From assembly GCA_964247755.1 (NCBI GenBank), contig CAXTVX010000009.1, positions 1 through 64,000 on the forward strand: 64,000 nucleotides of DNA, read 5' to 3'. Origin of the DNA: Lichenicola sp964247755. Its GTDB lineage: Bacteria > Pseudomonadota > Alphaproteobacteria > Acetobacterales > Acetobacteraceae. Below, in pieces: positions 17,318 through 25,328 of the stretch (positions are counted from its first letter, which is position 1; each line of letters begins with the position of its first letter). Below the pieces are notes generated by a model that worked only from the letters and a program-made list of their open reading frames with translations, had not been told where the DNA came from and did not search any database. A program made the position numbers and the translations under genes.

Positions 17318-18997
17318 ATGGCCTATGTTCTGACCGGCAATGTCGAGTTCGACCAGAACTACAGCGGCAGCCTCACCTTCGGGCAAAGCACGCAGCTGGT
17401 ATACAGTGCCTTCTCCCTCAGCACGACGATCGTCACCGTGACCATCGCGCCGACGCTGAGCGCGTTGTCGGTCATCAACGCCGGCTCCTATGGCGACCTG
17501 ATCCTGACCTCGACCAGCCTGTCGCTCGGCACGGCGTTCGACATCGGCTACGGCACCAATGGCGGCGCGGGCTACTACACGTCGGCTGCCAACAAGCTGG
17601 CCACCACCACGGTCGGACCCAGCAACACCGCGACCGGCAACGGCACCCTGGAGATCGGCGGCGGACTCGTGTCGGCGGGCATCGCGGACTCGGTCAACTT
17701 CGCCGGCGTCAACAACACGCTGGTCCTCGACACAAGCGCCCTGCCCAGCGGCGGGCTGCTGTCATCGATCAACAACTTCCAGGGCAGTGGCGACCAGATC
17801 GTGTTCAACGGCGTCACCGCCGCCAGCGCGAAGATCGTCAGCTACAGCAACGGCGTGCTGACCTTCTCCAACAACGGCGTCACCGCCACGATCGGCTTCG
17901 CCGGCATGGCCAACACGGTGACGGCCAGCAACTTCACCATCGGCAACACGGCCGCCGTCGAGGGCGGCAACAGCTCGACCTATGCCGGCAACCTCGTGAT
18001 CGGCTTCGCCACCTGCTTCCTGCGTGGCACCATGATCGCCACGCCCCTGGGCGAGGTGGCGGTCGAGGACCTGCGCGCGGGCGACCTAGTGACCGCGATC
18101 GAGGCCGGGGAGCCGGTGGCGCGTCCTGTCGCCTGGGTCGGCGGCCGCGCCATGCGCGTCGCGGATCATGACGGGCAGGACGCCGCGTATCCCGTCCGCA
18201 TCCGTCGCGACGCCTTCGCCGACAACGTGCCGCACCGCGACCTGCTGGTGACGCCGGAGCACTGCATCCTGACCGAGGCCGGCCTCACGCCCGCCCGCAT
18301 GCTGGTCAACGGCGCCTCGATCCTGGTCGACCGCACCGTGCCCGAATACAACTTCTTCCACGTCGAGCTGGAGCGGCACGGCATCCTGCTGTCCGAGGGG
18401 CTGGCCACGGAAAGCTACCTCGACACCGGCAATCGCGCGCTGTTCACGCAAGCGGGCCCAGTTCCCGTGCTGCGACGCGACGCCGTCATGGCAGCGCCCC
18501 TGGTGGTCGCGCGCGACGTGGTCGAGCCGATCTGGCGCCGCCTGCTGGACCGCGCCGTCGCCCTCGGGCTGCACGTCGACTGCGCCGTGGCCGCGCTGAC
18601 CGACCAACCGGACCTCCGCCTGCTGCTCGAGGACGGCAGCGAGCTCGGCGCCTGCTGGCACGACGCGCAGCGGCACATGTTCCGCCTGCCGCGCGGCGCC
18701 CGGCCGCTCCGCCTGCTGTCGCGTGCCGCGGTGCCGGCGGAGACGGTCGGTCCGTTCGTCGACGACCGCCGCACCCTGGGAGTCGCCGTCGACAGGCTGG
18801 TGCTGTGGACGGGGCTGGACGAGCAGGTGATGCCGGCGGCCGGCCGGGCGCTGCGCGGCTGGCACAGCGGCGAGGGTGCGCGCTGGACCGACGGCAATGC
18901 CGAGCTCGACCTGCCGCGCGCCGACAGCGACGTCGTGCTCGACATCCACCTCGCCGCCACCATGCTGTATCGCGACGAGACCAGGCTGGCCGCCTGA
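17318..18997 (+). CDS. Hint-domain (Hint_2 type) surface or secreted protein
   Basis: A 559-residue protein. The N-terminal 225 residues are Gly, Ser, Thr, Asn-rich beta repeats (for example NNTLVLDTSALPSGG, GSGDQIVFNG) without Cys or a classical signal peptide. A Hint domain starts at C233 (CFLRGTMIATPLGEVAVEDL) and includes DLLVTPEHCIL and the NFFHVELERHGILLSEG block; this is the Hint_2 form common in Alphaproteobacteria. Hint folds are related to inteins and Hedgehog autoprocessing domains, but whether this one cleaves is unknown. The absent signal peptide and the type I exporter 4 kb away suggest type I export. ATG 17318 has AAGGCGGAA upstream; a TTGACA box at 17201-17206 is a weak -35 candidate, with no good -10. 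Confidence 0.85.
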   Translation: MAYVLTGNVEFDQNYSGSLTFGQSTQLVYSAFSLSTTIVTVTIAPTLSALSVINAGSYGDLILTSTSLSLGTAFDIGYGTNGGAGYYTSAANKLATTTVGPSNTATGNGTLEIGGGLVSAGIADSVNFAGVNNTLVLDTSALPSGGLLSSINNFQGSGDQIVFNGVTAASAKIVSYSNGVLTFSNNGVTATIGFAGMANTVTASNFTIGNTAAVEGGNSSTYAGNLVIGFATCFLRGTMIATPLGEVAVEDLRAGDLVTAIEAGEPVARPVAWVGGRAMRVADHDGQDAAYPVRIRRDAFADNVPHRDLLVTPEHCILTEAGLTPARMLVNGASILVDRTVPEYNFFHVELERHGILLSEGLATESYLDTGNRALFTQAGPVPVLRRDAVMAAPLVVARDVVEPIWRRLLDRAVALGLHVDCAVAALTDQPDLRLLLEDGSELGACWHDAQRHMFRLPRGARPLRLLSRAAVPAETVGPFVDDRRTLGVAVDRLVLWTGLDEQVMPAAGRALRGWHSGEGARWTDGNAELDLPRADSDVVLDIHLAATMLYRDETRLAA

Positions 18998-19584
18998 GCG
19001 GGCGGACGCGTCGGGTCGGACAGGCCCTGCGCTCCGGCGGGTGGCGGCCTGCCGCATCGGTGGCAGCGGCCCGGAACGGCTCGCACGTAAACACGGCGCA
19101 GCCCGCGTAGCGCCCGGCACGCTCGCCTCCGGCATCGCATCGGAAACGCCTGAAGCAGCGGGCCCTGCACCACGGCTTGCGGCACTTCGGTACCGTCGAG
19201 CCGGGACATCATGTCGTCGAGAAACACCAGGCCGGGGTCGGAACTGCCGGCCGTTCGAGGCGCCGAGCGCATGACAGCCCTTGTCGACGAGAATGTCCGG
19301 ATCCTGCCGTCCACCACGAGCACGGTCGCCAGGACCGGCCACTCGAGCCCCGTCGTGCGGCATCTGCACGCCGTCGGGAACGGCACGACCCGGATGCCGC
19401 ATCGTGCGGGCATTGCCGAACGCGGTCCTGCCGGTGCCGGAGGATCCCATTGCCGCGACCGCCGACCCGCGACCAGACGCCGCTCCGCTGCCACGCGGAG
19501 CATGGGCACCACGCGTCCGTCACGCGGATGCGTCGCCAGGACGACGCGGATGGAACAGGATGCGACGGCAACCGGAGGCGGCAG
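18998..19584. other. 587-base stretch without an intact gene
   Basis: No frame here has a plausible start, ribosome binding site and family similarity. The minus strand from about 19332 to 19170 holds a frameshifted response regulator remnant (separate entry). The last 40 bases, up to GGAGG at 19574-19578, are the leader of the HisE-like gene. Confidence 0.6.
19170..19332 (-). pseudogene. Decayed response regulator receiver domain
   Basis: Reading the minus strand from 19332, one frame gives LATVLVVDG and the next frame continues DPDILVDKGCHALGASNG. A further frame change gives PGLVFLDDMMSRLDGTEVPQAV near 19235-19175. Joined, these match the start of a CheY-like receiver: the VLVVDDDPDIL acidic pocket and the LVLLDxMMPxLDG phosphoacceptor segment. 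The distance of about 50 codons between the blocks is close to normal. No intact start or C-terminal half was found, so it is a frameshifted relic of a two-component regulator. The match rests on short motifs in three frames, so chance similarity remains possible. Confidence 0.38.
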
Positions 19585-19959
19585 ATGCGGCAGCACCCCG
19601 ACGCGGACAGCGTCCTGTCCGCCCTGTGGCAGGACGCGCGACCGGCCGGCGCGGCGCCGCCGCCGACCGACCCGGTCCGGATCAGGCAGCTCGCGCAGGC
19701 GCTGGGCGAGCAGGCGATGCAGTGCGTGGCCGACACGCTCGGCGCCCATCGCGCGGAGGTGGTGCGGCGCAGCGCCGACCTGCTCGAAACGCTGGTGTCG
19801 CTCTGGGCGGCCTGCGGCCTGTCGCCCGACGAGATCTGGATCGAGCTGCACAAGCGCGAGCAGCTCGGCAGCCTGCTGATGCAGCTCAACCAGGCCCAGA
19901 ACCAGGTGCCGCGCCGCCTGCTCAAGCCATGGCGGGTGGACAGCACCAAGCTGCCCTGA
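19585..19959 (+). CDS. HisE/MazG-like phosphoribosyl-ATP pyrophosphatase-related protein
   Basis: A 124-residue all-helical protein starting MRQHPDADSVLSALWQ, with GGAGG seven bases before the ATG. The segment LAQALGEQAMQCVADTLGAHRAEVVRRSADLLETLVSLWAACGLSPDEIW has the order of HisE/MazG-type nucleotide pyrophosphohydrolases (KLGEEAxE..., ExADLLYHLLVLLAxxGLS), with the acidic metal-binding positions partly replaced (GEQAM for GEEA, SADLLE retained). It may therefore be a diverged or inactive HisE paralogue; a true hisE would be expected near hisI or other his genes, which are absent. It precedes cvpA-purF on the same strand after a 188-base gap, which suggests a nucleotide-metabolism context. 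Confidence 0.72.
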   Translation: MRQHPDADSVLSALWQDARPAGAAPPPTDPVRIRQLAQALGEQAMQCVADTLGAHRAEVVRRSADLLETLVSLWAACGLSPDEIWIELHKREQLGSLLMQLNQAQNQVPRRLLKPWRVDSTKLP

Positions 19960-20147
19960 GCCGCTCCGCCCCGCCCGAAGCGCTCCAGACGAGGGGCAGC
20001 CCTGAGCCGGCGCGGCAACACGGGACTGGCGCTAGCGCACCGGCAGGGCGATATAGCCGCCATCGTGATCCTCCTCCCCAGCCCAGTCCGGACCGCGCTC
20101 CCGCCAACCCCGATTCGCTGCGCCGGCGGCCTGACGGACCCTGGCGC

Positions 20148-20669
20148 ATGAACTGGGCCGACCTGCTGGTGCTGGCGCTGCTGCTGCTGTCGGCGCTGGT
20201 CGGGCTGCTGCGCGGCCTCGTGCGTGAGGCGCTGGGGCTGTGCGCCTGGATTGCCGCCGCCCTGCTGGCGATCCGGCTCAGCCCCGAGGTGGAGCCGTTC
20301 GCCCGCCGCCTGATCGGCGACGCGTCGATCGCCGATCCGGTGGCGTTTCTCGTGGTGTTCGGGGTGCTGCTGATCGCCTTCCTGCTGGTCGCGGCGGCGC
20401 TGGGCGGGCTGGTGCGCGGCTCCCTGCTCGGCGGGCTGGACCGGCTGGCCGGCTTCGGGTTCGGCGTGCTGCGCGGCTTCGCGGTGCTGGCGATCGCCTA
20501 TCTGGTGGCGGTGCCGCTGCTGCCCGAGGCCGGATGGCCGCACGCGCTGATTGCCAGCCATTCCCTGCCCTACGTCCGCGCGGGTGCCGCCTTTGTCGCG
20601 GTCCGCCTGCCGGAGCGGTTCCGCCCCGATCTCGCCCCGCCACCATCCACGAACGCGAGCGCCCCATGA
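20148..20669 (+). CDS. cvpA: CvpA family inner-membrane protein
   Basis: A 173-residue membrane protein with four hydrophobic segments (about 5-25, 29-48, 65-90 and 105-130) and the CvpA N-terminal signature NWADLLVLALLLLSALVGLLRGLVREALGL. Homologues are needed for colicin V production in E. coli and are widely found upstream of purF; the molecular role is unclear, with links to envelope integrity. The end of cvpA overlaps an in-frame purF ATG by ATGA (20666-20669), so the two genes are translationally linked. The C-terminal tail (PDLAPPPSTNASAP) is short and flexible. Confidence 0.9.
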   Translation: MNWADLLVLALLLLSALVGLLRGLVREALGLCAWIAAALLAIRLSPEVEPFARRLIGDASIADPVAFLVVFGVLLIAFLLVAAALGGLVRGSLLGGLDRLAGFGFGVLRGFAVLAIAYLVAVPLLPEAGWPHALIASHSLPYVRAGAAFVAVRLPERFRPDLAPPPSTNASAP

Positions 20670-20701
20670 GCCGTGCATCCGACAGCCGGCAGGAGACCGA
20701 C

Positions 20702-22228
20702 ATGACCGCTTCGATCGGCGAACCGACCGGCCTGCACGACGACGACCACCCGCACGAGGAATGCGGCGTGTTCGGGATCTGGAACGCGCACGATGCCGGG
20801 GCGATGACGGCGCTCGGGTTGCACGCGCTGCAGCACCGGGGCCAGGAGGCGACCGGCATCGTTTCCTTCTCCGAGGACGGTCCCGACAGCCGCTTCCACA
20901 CCCACAAGGGCCTCGGCCTGGTCGGCGACGTGTTCGGCGACGCGCGCATCATCGGCGCCCTGCCCGGCCACGCCGCGGTCGGCCACAACCGCTACGCCAC
21001 CACCGGCGCCACCCTGATCCGCAACGTCCAGCCGCTCTACGCCGAGTTCGAGTTCGGCGGCCTGGCGGTGGGCCACAACGGCAACCTCACCAATGCCGCC
21101 AGCCTGCGACGCGCCCTGGTGCGCCGCGGCTGCATCTTCCAGTCCACCACCGACAGCGAGGTGTTCATCCACCTGATCGCCATCAGCCTGTACACCACCG
21201 TCACCGACCGGCTCACCGACGCGCTGAAGCAGGTGATGGGCGCCTACTCGCTGGTGGTGCTGAGCCAGGAAGCGCTGATCGGCGTGCGCGACCCGCTCGG
21301 GGTGCGGCCGCTGATCCTGGGGCGGATCGATCAGAACAAGGAGGGGCAGGACAAGGGAGGGCAGCCCGACGCCAGGCCGGCCTGGGTACTGGCGAGCGAG
21401 ACCTGCGCCCTCGACATCGTCGGCGCCGAGTTCGTGCGCGACGTGGAGCCTGGCGAGATCGTCGTCATCGACCACGACGGCGTGCGCTCGATCCGCCCGT
21501 TCGGCGAGCGCGACGCCCGGTTCTGCGTGTTCGAGTACATCTACTTCGCCCGCCCCGACTCTGTGCTGGACGGCTACGGCGTGTATGAGGCGCGCAAGCG
21601 CATCGGCGTGGAGCTGGCACGCGAAAGCCCGGTCGAGGCCGACGTGATCGTGCCGGTGCCGGACTCCGGCGTGCCCTCGGCGATGGGCTACTCGGTGTCG
21701 AGCGGCATCCCGTTCGAACTCGGCATCATACGCAACCACTATGTCGGCCGCACCTTCATCGAGCCGACCGACCAGATCCGCAACCTGGGCGTCAAGCTGA
21801 AGCACTCCGCCAACCGCGCCATGATCGCCGGCAAGCGGGTGATCCTGGTCGACGATTCGATCGTGCGCGGCACCACCAGCCGCAAGATCGTCGAGATGGT
21901 GCGCGCCGCCGGTGCGTCGGAGGTGCACATGCGCATCTCCTCGCCACCCACCACCCATTCCTGCTTCTACGGCATCGATACCCCGGAGCGCGGCAAGCTG
22001 CTGGCCGCCAACCACGACTGCGACGAGATGGCGCGCCTGATCGGCGCCGACAGCCTCGCCTTCATCTCGCTGGACGGGCTCTACCGTGCGCTGGGCCGCC
22101 CGGAAGGCCGCAATGCCGCCCGGCCGTTCTACTGCGACGCCTGCTTTACCGGCGAATACCCGATCAGCCTTGCCGACCTGAACGAGAACAGCCGCGCCCG
22201 GCCGGACCTGCTGGCCGAGGCCCGGTAG
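20702..22228 (+). CDS. purF: Amidophosphoribosyltransferase
   Basis: First committed step of purine synthesis: PRPP plus glutamine gives 5-phosphoribosylamine. Product of 508 residues. The start at 20702 has AGGAG six bases upstream; an ATG at 20666 overlapping cvpA is also open. The catalytic N-terminal Cys is C21 (EECGVFGIW), so a 20-residue propeptide would be cleaved as in the Bacillus-type enzyme. The glutaminase part has HRGQEATG, GHNRYATTG and GHNGNLTN. The PRTase part has the PRPP loop VILVDDSIVRGTT. Cysteines in HSCFYGIDTP and YCDACFTGEYP fit the 4Fe-4S cluster of the oxygen-sensitive class. Confidence 0.97.
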   Translation: MTASIGEPTGLHDDDHPHEECGVFGIWNAHDAGAMTALGLHALQHRGQEATGIVSFSEDGPDSRFHTHKGLGLVGDVFGDARIIGALPGHAAVGHNRYATTGATLIRNVQPLYAEFEFGGLAVGHNGNLTNAASLRRALVRRGCIFQSTTDSEVFIHLIAISLYTTVTDRLTDALKQVMGAYSLVVLSQEALIGVRDPLGVRPLILGRIDQNKEGQDKGGQPDARPAWVLASETCALDIVGAEFVRDVEPGEIVVIDHDGVRSIRPFGERDARFCVFEYIYFARPDSVLDGYGVYEARKRIGVELARESPVEADVIVPVPDSGVPSAMGYSVSSGIPFELGIIRNHYVGRTFIEPTDQIRNLGVKLKHSANRAMIAGKRVILVDDSIVRGTTSRKIVEMVRAAGASEVHMRISSPPTTHSCFYGIDTPERGKLLAANHDCDEMARLIGADSLAFISLDGLYRALGRPEGRNAARPFYCDACFTGEYPISLADLNENSRARPDLLAEAR

Positions 22229-22338
22229 ATCGCGACAGGTCCGGACGCTGCCCGCGCTGCGACGCCGACACGACAGGTTGATCGACCGGATCGCCGCACC
22301 GGGCGTTGGGCCCGGCATCAACGCAAGGGTATCGCGCC

Positions 22339-22569
22339 ATGACCGACCTGTCGCAGATCAAGGAGCATGCCGAGGTGATCGGCGCCGACGGCGTGCATGT
22401 CGGCACCGTCGACCATCTCCAGGGTGACCGGATCAAGCTGACCAGGAACGATTCCAGCGACGGGAAGCACCACTTCATCCCGGCCGCCCTGGTCGCCGAG
22501 ATCGAGGACGGCACCGTGCGCCTGTCCGCCAACGCCGACGTGGCGGTCACCTTCGAGGATGCCGAATAG
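22339..22569 (+). CDS. DUF2171 family protein
   Basis: A 76-residue cytoplasmic protein, MTDLSQIKEHAEVIGADG followed by VHVGTVDHLQGDRIKL and HHFIPAALV. This is the DUF2171 layout (I.eHm.V.gaDG..vGtVD.veGdrIkLtk.D....HhyiP...V) related to PRC-barrel-like folds. Function is unknown; relatives often sit with stress genes. The ATG at 22339 has AAGGG nine bases upstream. The SDR gene follows after 48 bases on the same strand. Confidence 0.85.
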   Translation: MTDLSQIKEHAEVIGADGVHVGTVDHLQGDRIKLTRNDSSDGKHHFIPAALVAEIEDGTVRLSANADVAVTFEDAE

Positions 22570-22617
22570 CCTCCGGCGTTCATCGAAGCCGCAGCCCCGG
22601 ACCAGGATGCCCACGCC

Positions 22618-23973
22618 ATGAAGATGAAGGTTTCGCTGAAGCCGCTCTCGGAGCAGACGGTGGTCGTCACCGGCGCCTCGTCCGGCATTGGCCTCGTGAC
22701 TGCACGCCTGGCGGCGAAGCGCGGTGCCCGCGTGGTGCTGGCGGCGCGCAGCGGCGACGCGCTGGCGCGGCTTGCAGCCGAGATCGGGCAGGCAGGCGGC
22801 ACCGCCAGCGCGGTGGTCGCCGACGTGTCCACCGCCGACGGCATCGACGCGATCTCGCAGCACGCGATCACGACCTTCGGCGGCTACGACACCTGGATCA
22901 ACAACGCCGGCGTCGGCCTCTACGGCGCGACCGAGGACGTGTCGATCGCCGACATGCGCGCCCTGTTCGAGACCAACTTCTGGAGCATCGTCAACGGCTC
23001 CCGCGTCGCCCTGTCGCACCTGAGGCAGCGCGGCGGCGGCGCCCTGATCAACCTCGGCAGCGAGGTGTCGGAGCGCGCGGTGCCGCTGCAGGGGATCTAT
23101 TGCGCGTCGAAGCACGCGATCAAGGGCTTCACCGAGGCGCTGCGCATGGAGCTGGAGGACGAGGGCGTCCCGATCTCCGTCACCCTGATCAAGCCGGCGC
23201 AGATCGACACCCCGTTCGTCCCCAACGCCAGGAACTACCTCGCCTCGGAGCCGCAGCACGTTCCGCTGGTCTACGCGCCCGACGCGGTGGCGCGCGCGAT
23301 CCTGCATGCGGCCGAGAACCCGGTGCGCGACGTGTATGTCGGCGGTGGCGGACGGGTGGTGGCGGCACTCGGCCACATCGCCCCCGGCCTGACCGACCGG
23401 TTCATGGAGAAGACGATCATCCCCGGCACGCCCACCGGCCGGGCGCCGCGCCGGCCGCGGGACCGCAGCAACCTCGACACCGCCACCGGGGTGCTGTCGG
23501 AGCGCGGCAACTACGAGGGCTTCGTGCAGAAGGTCAGCCTCTACACCGAGGCCCGGCTGCATCCGGTCGCCGCCGGCGCCATCCTGGCCGGCACCAGCTT
23601 CCTGCTGTCGCGCTGGTTCGGCGGCGGCGGGCACCGGCCGGTGCGCATCGCCGGACGCAAGGGCTCCAGCACGGCCAAGGCGCTGCACATCCGCCTCGAG
23701 GCGCGCAAGGGGCGCGAGGCCGAGGTGGAGCAACTGCTGCTCGGCATCCTGGACCAGGCCCGGCAGGAGCCGGACACGCTGCCCTGGTACGGCACCCGGC
23801 TGAGCCGCCGGGTGTTCCAGATCTTCGAGGTCTTTCCCGACGAGGCGGGCCGGCGCGCGCACCTGGCCGGTGCCGGGGCAGCGCTGTTGATTCGGCAGTC
23901 CAGTGCCCTGCTGGCCCGGCCGGCACAGGTGACGAAGCTCGACGTGGTCGGCGCCAAGACGCTGCAGGCCTGA
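22618..23973 (+). CDS. SDR oxidoreductase fused to an ABM-like (antibiotic biosynthesis monooxygenase) domain
   Basis: A 451-residue protein. Residues 10-250 are a classical short-chain dehydrogenase with TGASSGIG nucleotide loop, NNAG, catalytic Ser in NLGSEVSERAVP and the YCASK Tyr-Lys pair. The linker (about 250-345) includes an SDR tail (GLTDRFMEKTIIPG) and a hydrophobic segment. From about 357 (KALHIRLEARKGREAEVEQLL) to the end is a dimeric alpha-beta barrel region resembling ABM or quinol monooxygenase domains (WYGTRLSRRVFQIFEVFPDE). The two parts suggest dehydrogenation coupled to another step on an unknown carbonyl or quinone-like substrate. The SDR at 57.2 kb is a relative without the ABM part. 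Confidence 0.85.
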   Translation: MKMKVSLKPLSEQTVVVTGASSGIGLVTARLAAKRGARVVLAARSGDALARLAAEIGQAGGTASAVVADVSTADGIDAISQHAITTFGGYDTWINNAGVGLYGATEDVSIADMRALFETNFWSIVNGSRVALSHLRQRGGGALINLGSEVSERAVPLQGIYCASKHAIKGFTEALRMELEDEGVPISVTLIKPAQIDTPFVPNARNYLASEPQHVPLVYAPDAVARAILHAAENPVRDVYVGGGGRVVAALGHIAPGLTDRFMEKTIIPGTPTGRAPRRPRDRSNLDTATGVLSERGNYEGFVQKVSLYTEARLHPVAAGAILAGTSFLLSRWFGGGGHRPVRIAGRKGSSTAKALHIRLEARKGREAEVEQLLLGILDQARQEPDTLPWYGTRLSRRVFQIFEVFPDEAGRRAHLAGAGAALLIRQSSALLARPAQVTKLDVVGAKTLQA

Positions 23974-23999
23974 CGGCCAGGCGCGACAGGAGACCGGCG

Positions 24000-25319
24000 A
24001 TGCGACACGTGGCCCTGATCGGAGTGCTGATGTCCGGCCTCATCCTCCCCGACGCGTTCGCGGCGTGCCCGCCGGGCAACGCGTCGGTCCCGCCCGGCGC
24101 CAACACGACAAACCCGGCGGCACCCTTCTTTGTCGACACCGCCGGCCTCGACCTGCATACCACGCCGCCGACCCGCGATCCGGCCAACCCGGCCTATCCT
24201 CCGGCCATCGCGCTGGCCGACGGCGCGCTGCCGCCGCCCGACCGGAACGGCAACTTCATCATCGGCCCGACGCATTCCCCTGCTCCCGAAACCATGCTCC
24301 GGCCCGACCTGCCGCATGGGGCGGTGCACTCGTTCACTATGTCGTCGACCGACAGCGTGATCTACCGGCCCGGGGTGATCCGTGACGACCTGCCGCAGGG
24401 CTGCCGCAACGCCGCGATCAACACCGCGGCGACGGCGCCCGGCGACCCGTCCAACCTGCTGGTCGCGGCCAGCCATGCCGGCAGCTGGACCCGCCAGGTC
24501 GACGTGTATGTGCCGGCGCAGTACCGTCCGGGCAGCGACGCGCCCTTCATCGTGTTCGGCGATGGCGGCCCGACCGGCTTCTTCAAGGAGCACATGCTGT
24601 TCACCATCCTGGACAACATGATCGGCACCGGTCGCCTGCCGCCGATGGTGGCGATCGGCATCGGCGCCGGCGGCCAGGACGCGCAGGGCAGCGAGCGTGG
24701 CCGCGAGTACGACACCGTGTCCGGCACCTACGCCGAATGGGTCGAGCGCGAGGTGCTGCCGCTGGTCGAGCGCAGCGCCGGGGTGCGGCTGACGCGCGAT
24801 CCCGACGGCCGCGCGACCATGGGGTTCAGCTCCAGTGGATCCGCCGCCTTCGTCATGGCATGGTTTCATCCGGAGCTGTACCACCGGGTGCTGGCCTATT
24901 CGCCGACGATGGTGAACCAGCAATGGCCGCACGACCCGGCGCTGCCGGGCGGGGCATGGGAGTTCCACGACCCGTGGCCGGGGCCGCACCGGCCGGAACT
25001 CATGGTGTCAGGAAGTGGTGTCGCGCCCTCGACCGAGCCCACCGGGTCGCCGCTGATCCCGAACAGCCCGGCCAAGCCGATCCGGTTCTGGTTCGAGACC
25101 GGCGACCGCGACCTGTTCTACTACGTACGCAACATGGCGGACGGCATGCACGACTGGACGCTGGCCGACGAGCGCATGGCGGCGGTGCTGGCGGCCAAGA
25201 ACTACCAGTACCAGTTCGTATTCTCCCGCAACGCCGGCCACGTCGACCCGGCGACGGAGGCGCAGACCCTGCCCGCGGCGCTGGCGTGGCTGTGGAAGGG
25301 CTACAAGCTCACGCCCTGA
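24000..25319 (+). CDS. Secreted esterase-family alpha/beta hydrolase
   Basis: A 439-residue protein with a Sec signal peptide (MRHVALIGVLMSGLILPDAFA, cut before AC), so it should act in the periplasm or outside. After a Pro-rich segment comes an esterase-D/Fes-type fold: TRQVDVYVPAQYRPGSDAPFIVFGDGG, the nucleophile region MGFSSSGSAAF (Ser277 by alignment with the GNSSGG form of the family), FWFETGDRDLFY and FSRNAGHVD with the catalytic His. The likely chemistry is hydrolysis of a carboxylic ester, perhaps a siderophore or polysaccharide ester, but the substrate cannot be read from sequence. AGGAG precedes the ATG; it follows the SDR gene by 26 bases and may be co-transcribed. Confidence 0.85.
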   Translation: MRHVALIGVLMSGLILPDAFAACPPGNASVPPGANTTNPAAPFFVDTAGLDLHTTPPTRDPANPAYPPAIALADGALPPPDRNGNFIIGPTHSPAPETMLRPDLPHGAVHSFTMSSTDSVIYRPGVIRDDLPQGCRNAAINTAATAPGDPSNLLVAASHAGSWTRQVDVYVPAQYRPGSDAPFIVFGDGGPTGFFKEHMLFTILDNMIGTGRLPPMVAIGIGAGGQDAQGSERGREYDTVSGTYAEWVEREVLPLVERSAGVRLTRDPDGRATMGFSSSGSAAFVMAWFHPELYHRVLAYSPTMVNQQWPHDPALPGGAWEFHDPWPGPHRPELMVSGSGVAPSTEPTGSPLIPNSPAKPIRFWFETGDRDLFYYVRNMADGMHDWTLADERMAAVLAAKNYQYQFVFSRNAGHVDPATEAQTLPAALAWLWKGYKLTP

Positions 25320-25328
25320 AGGTGGCCG

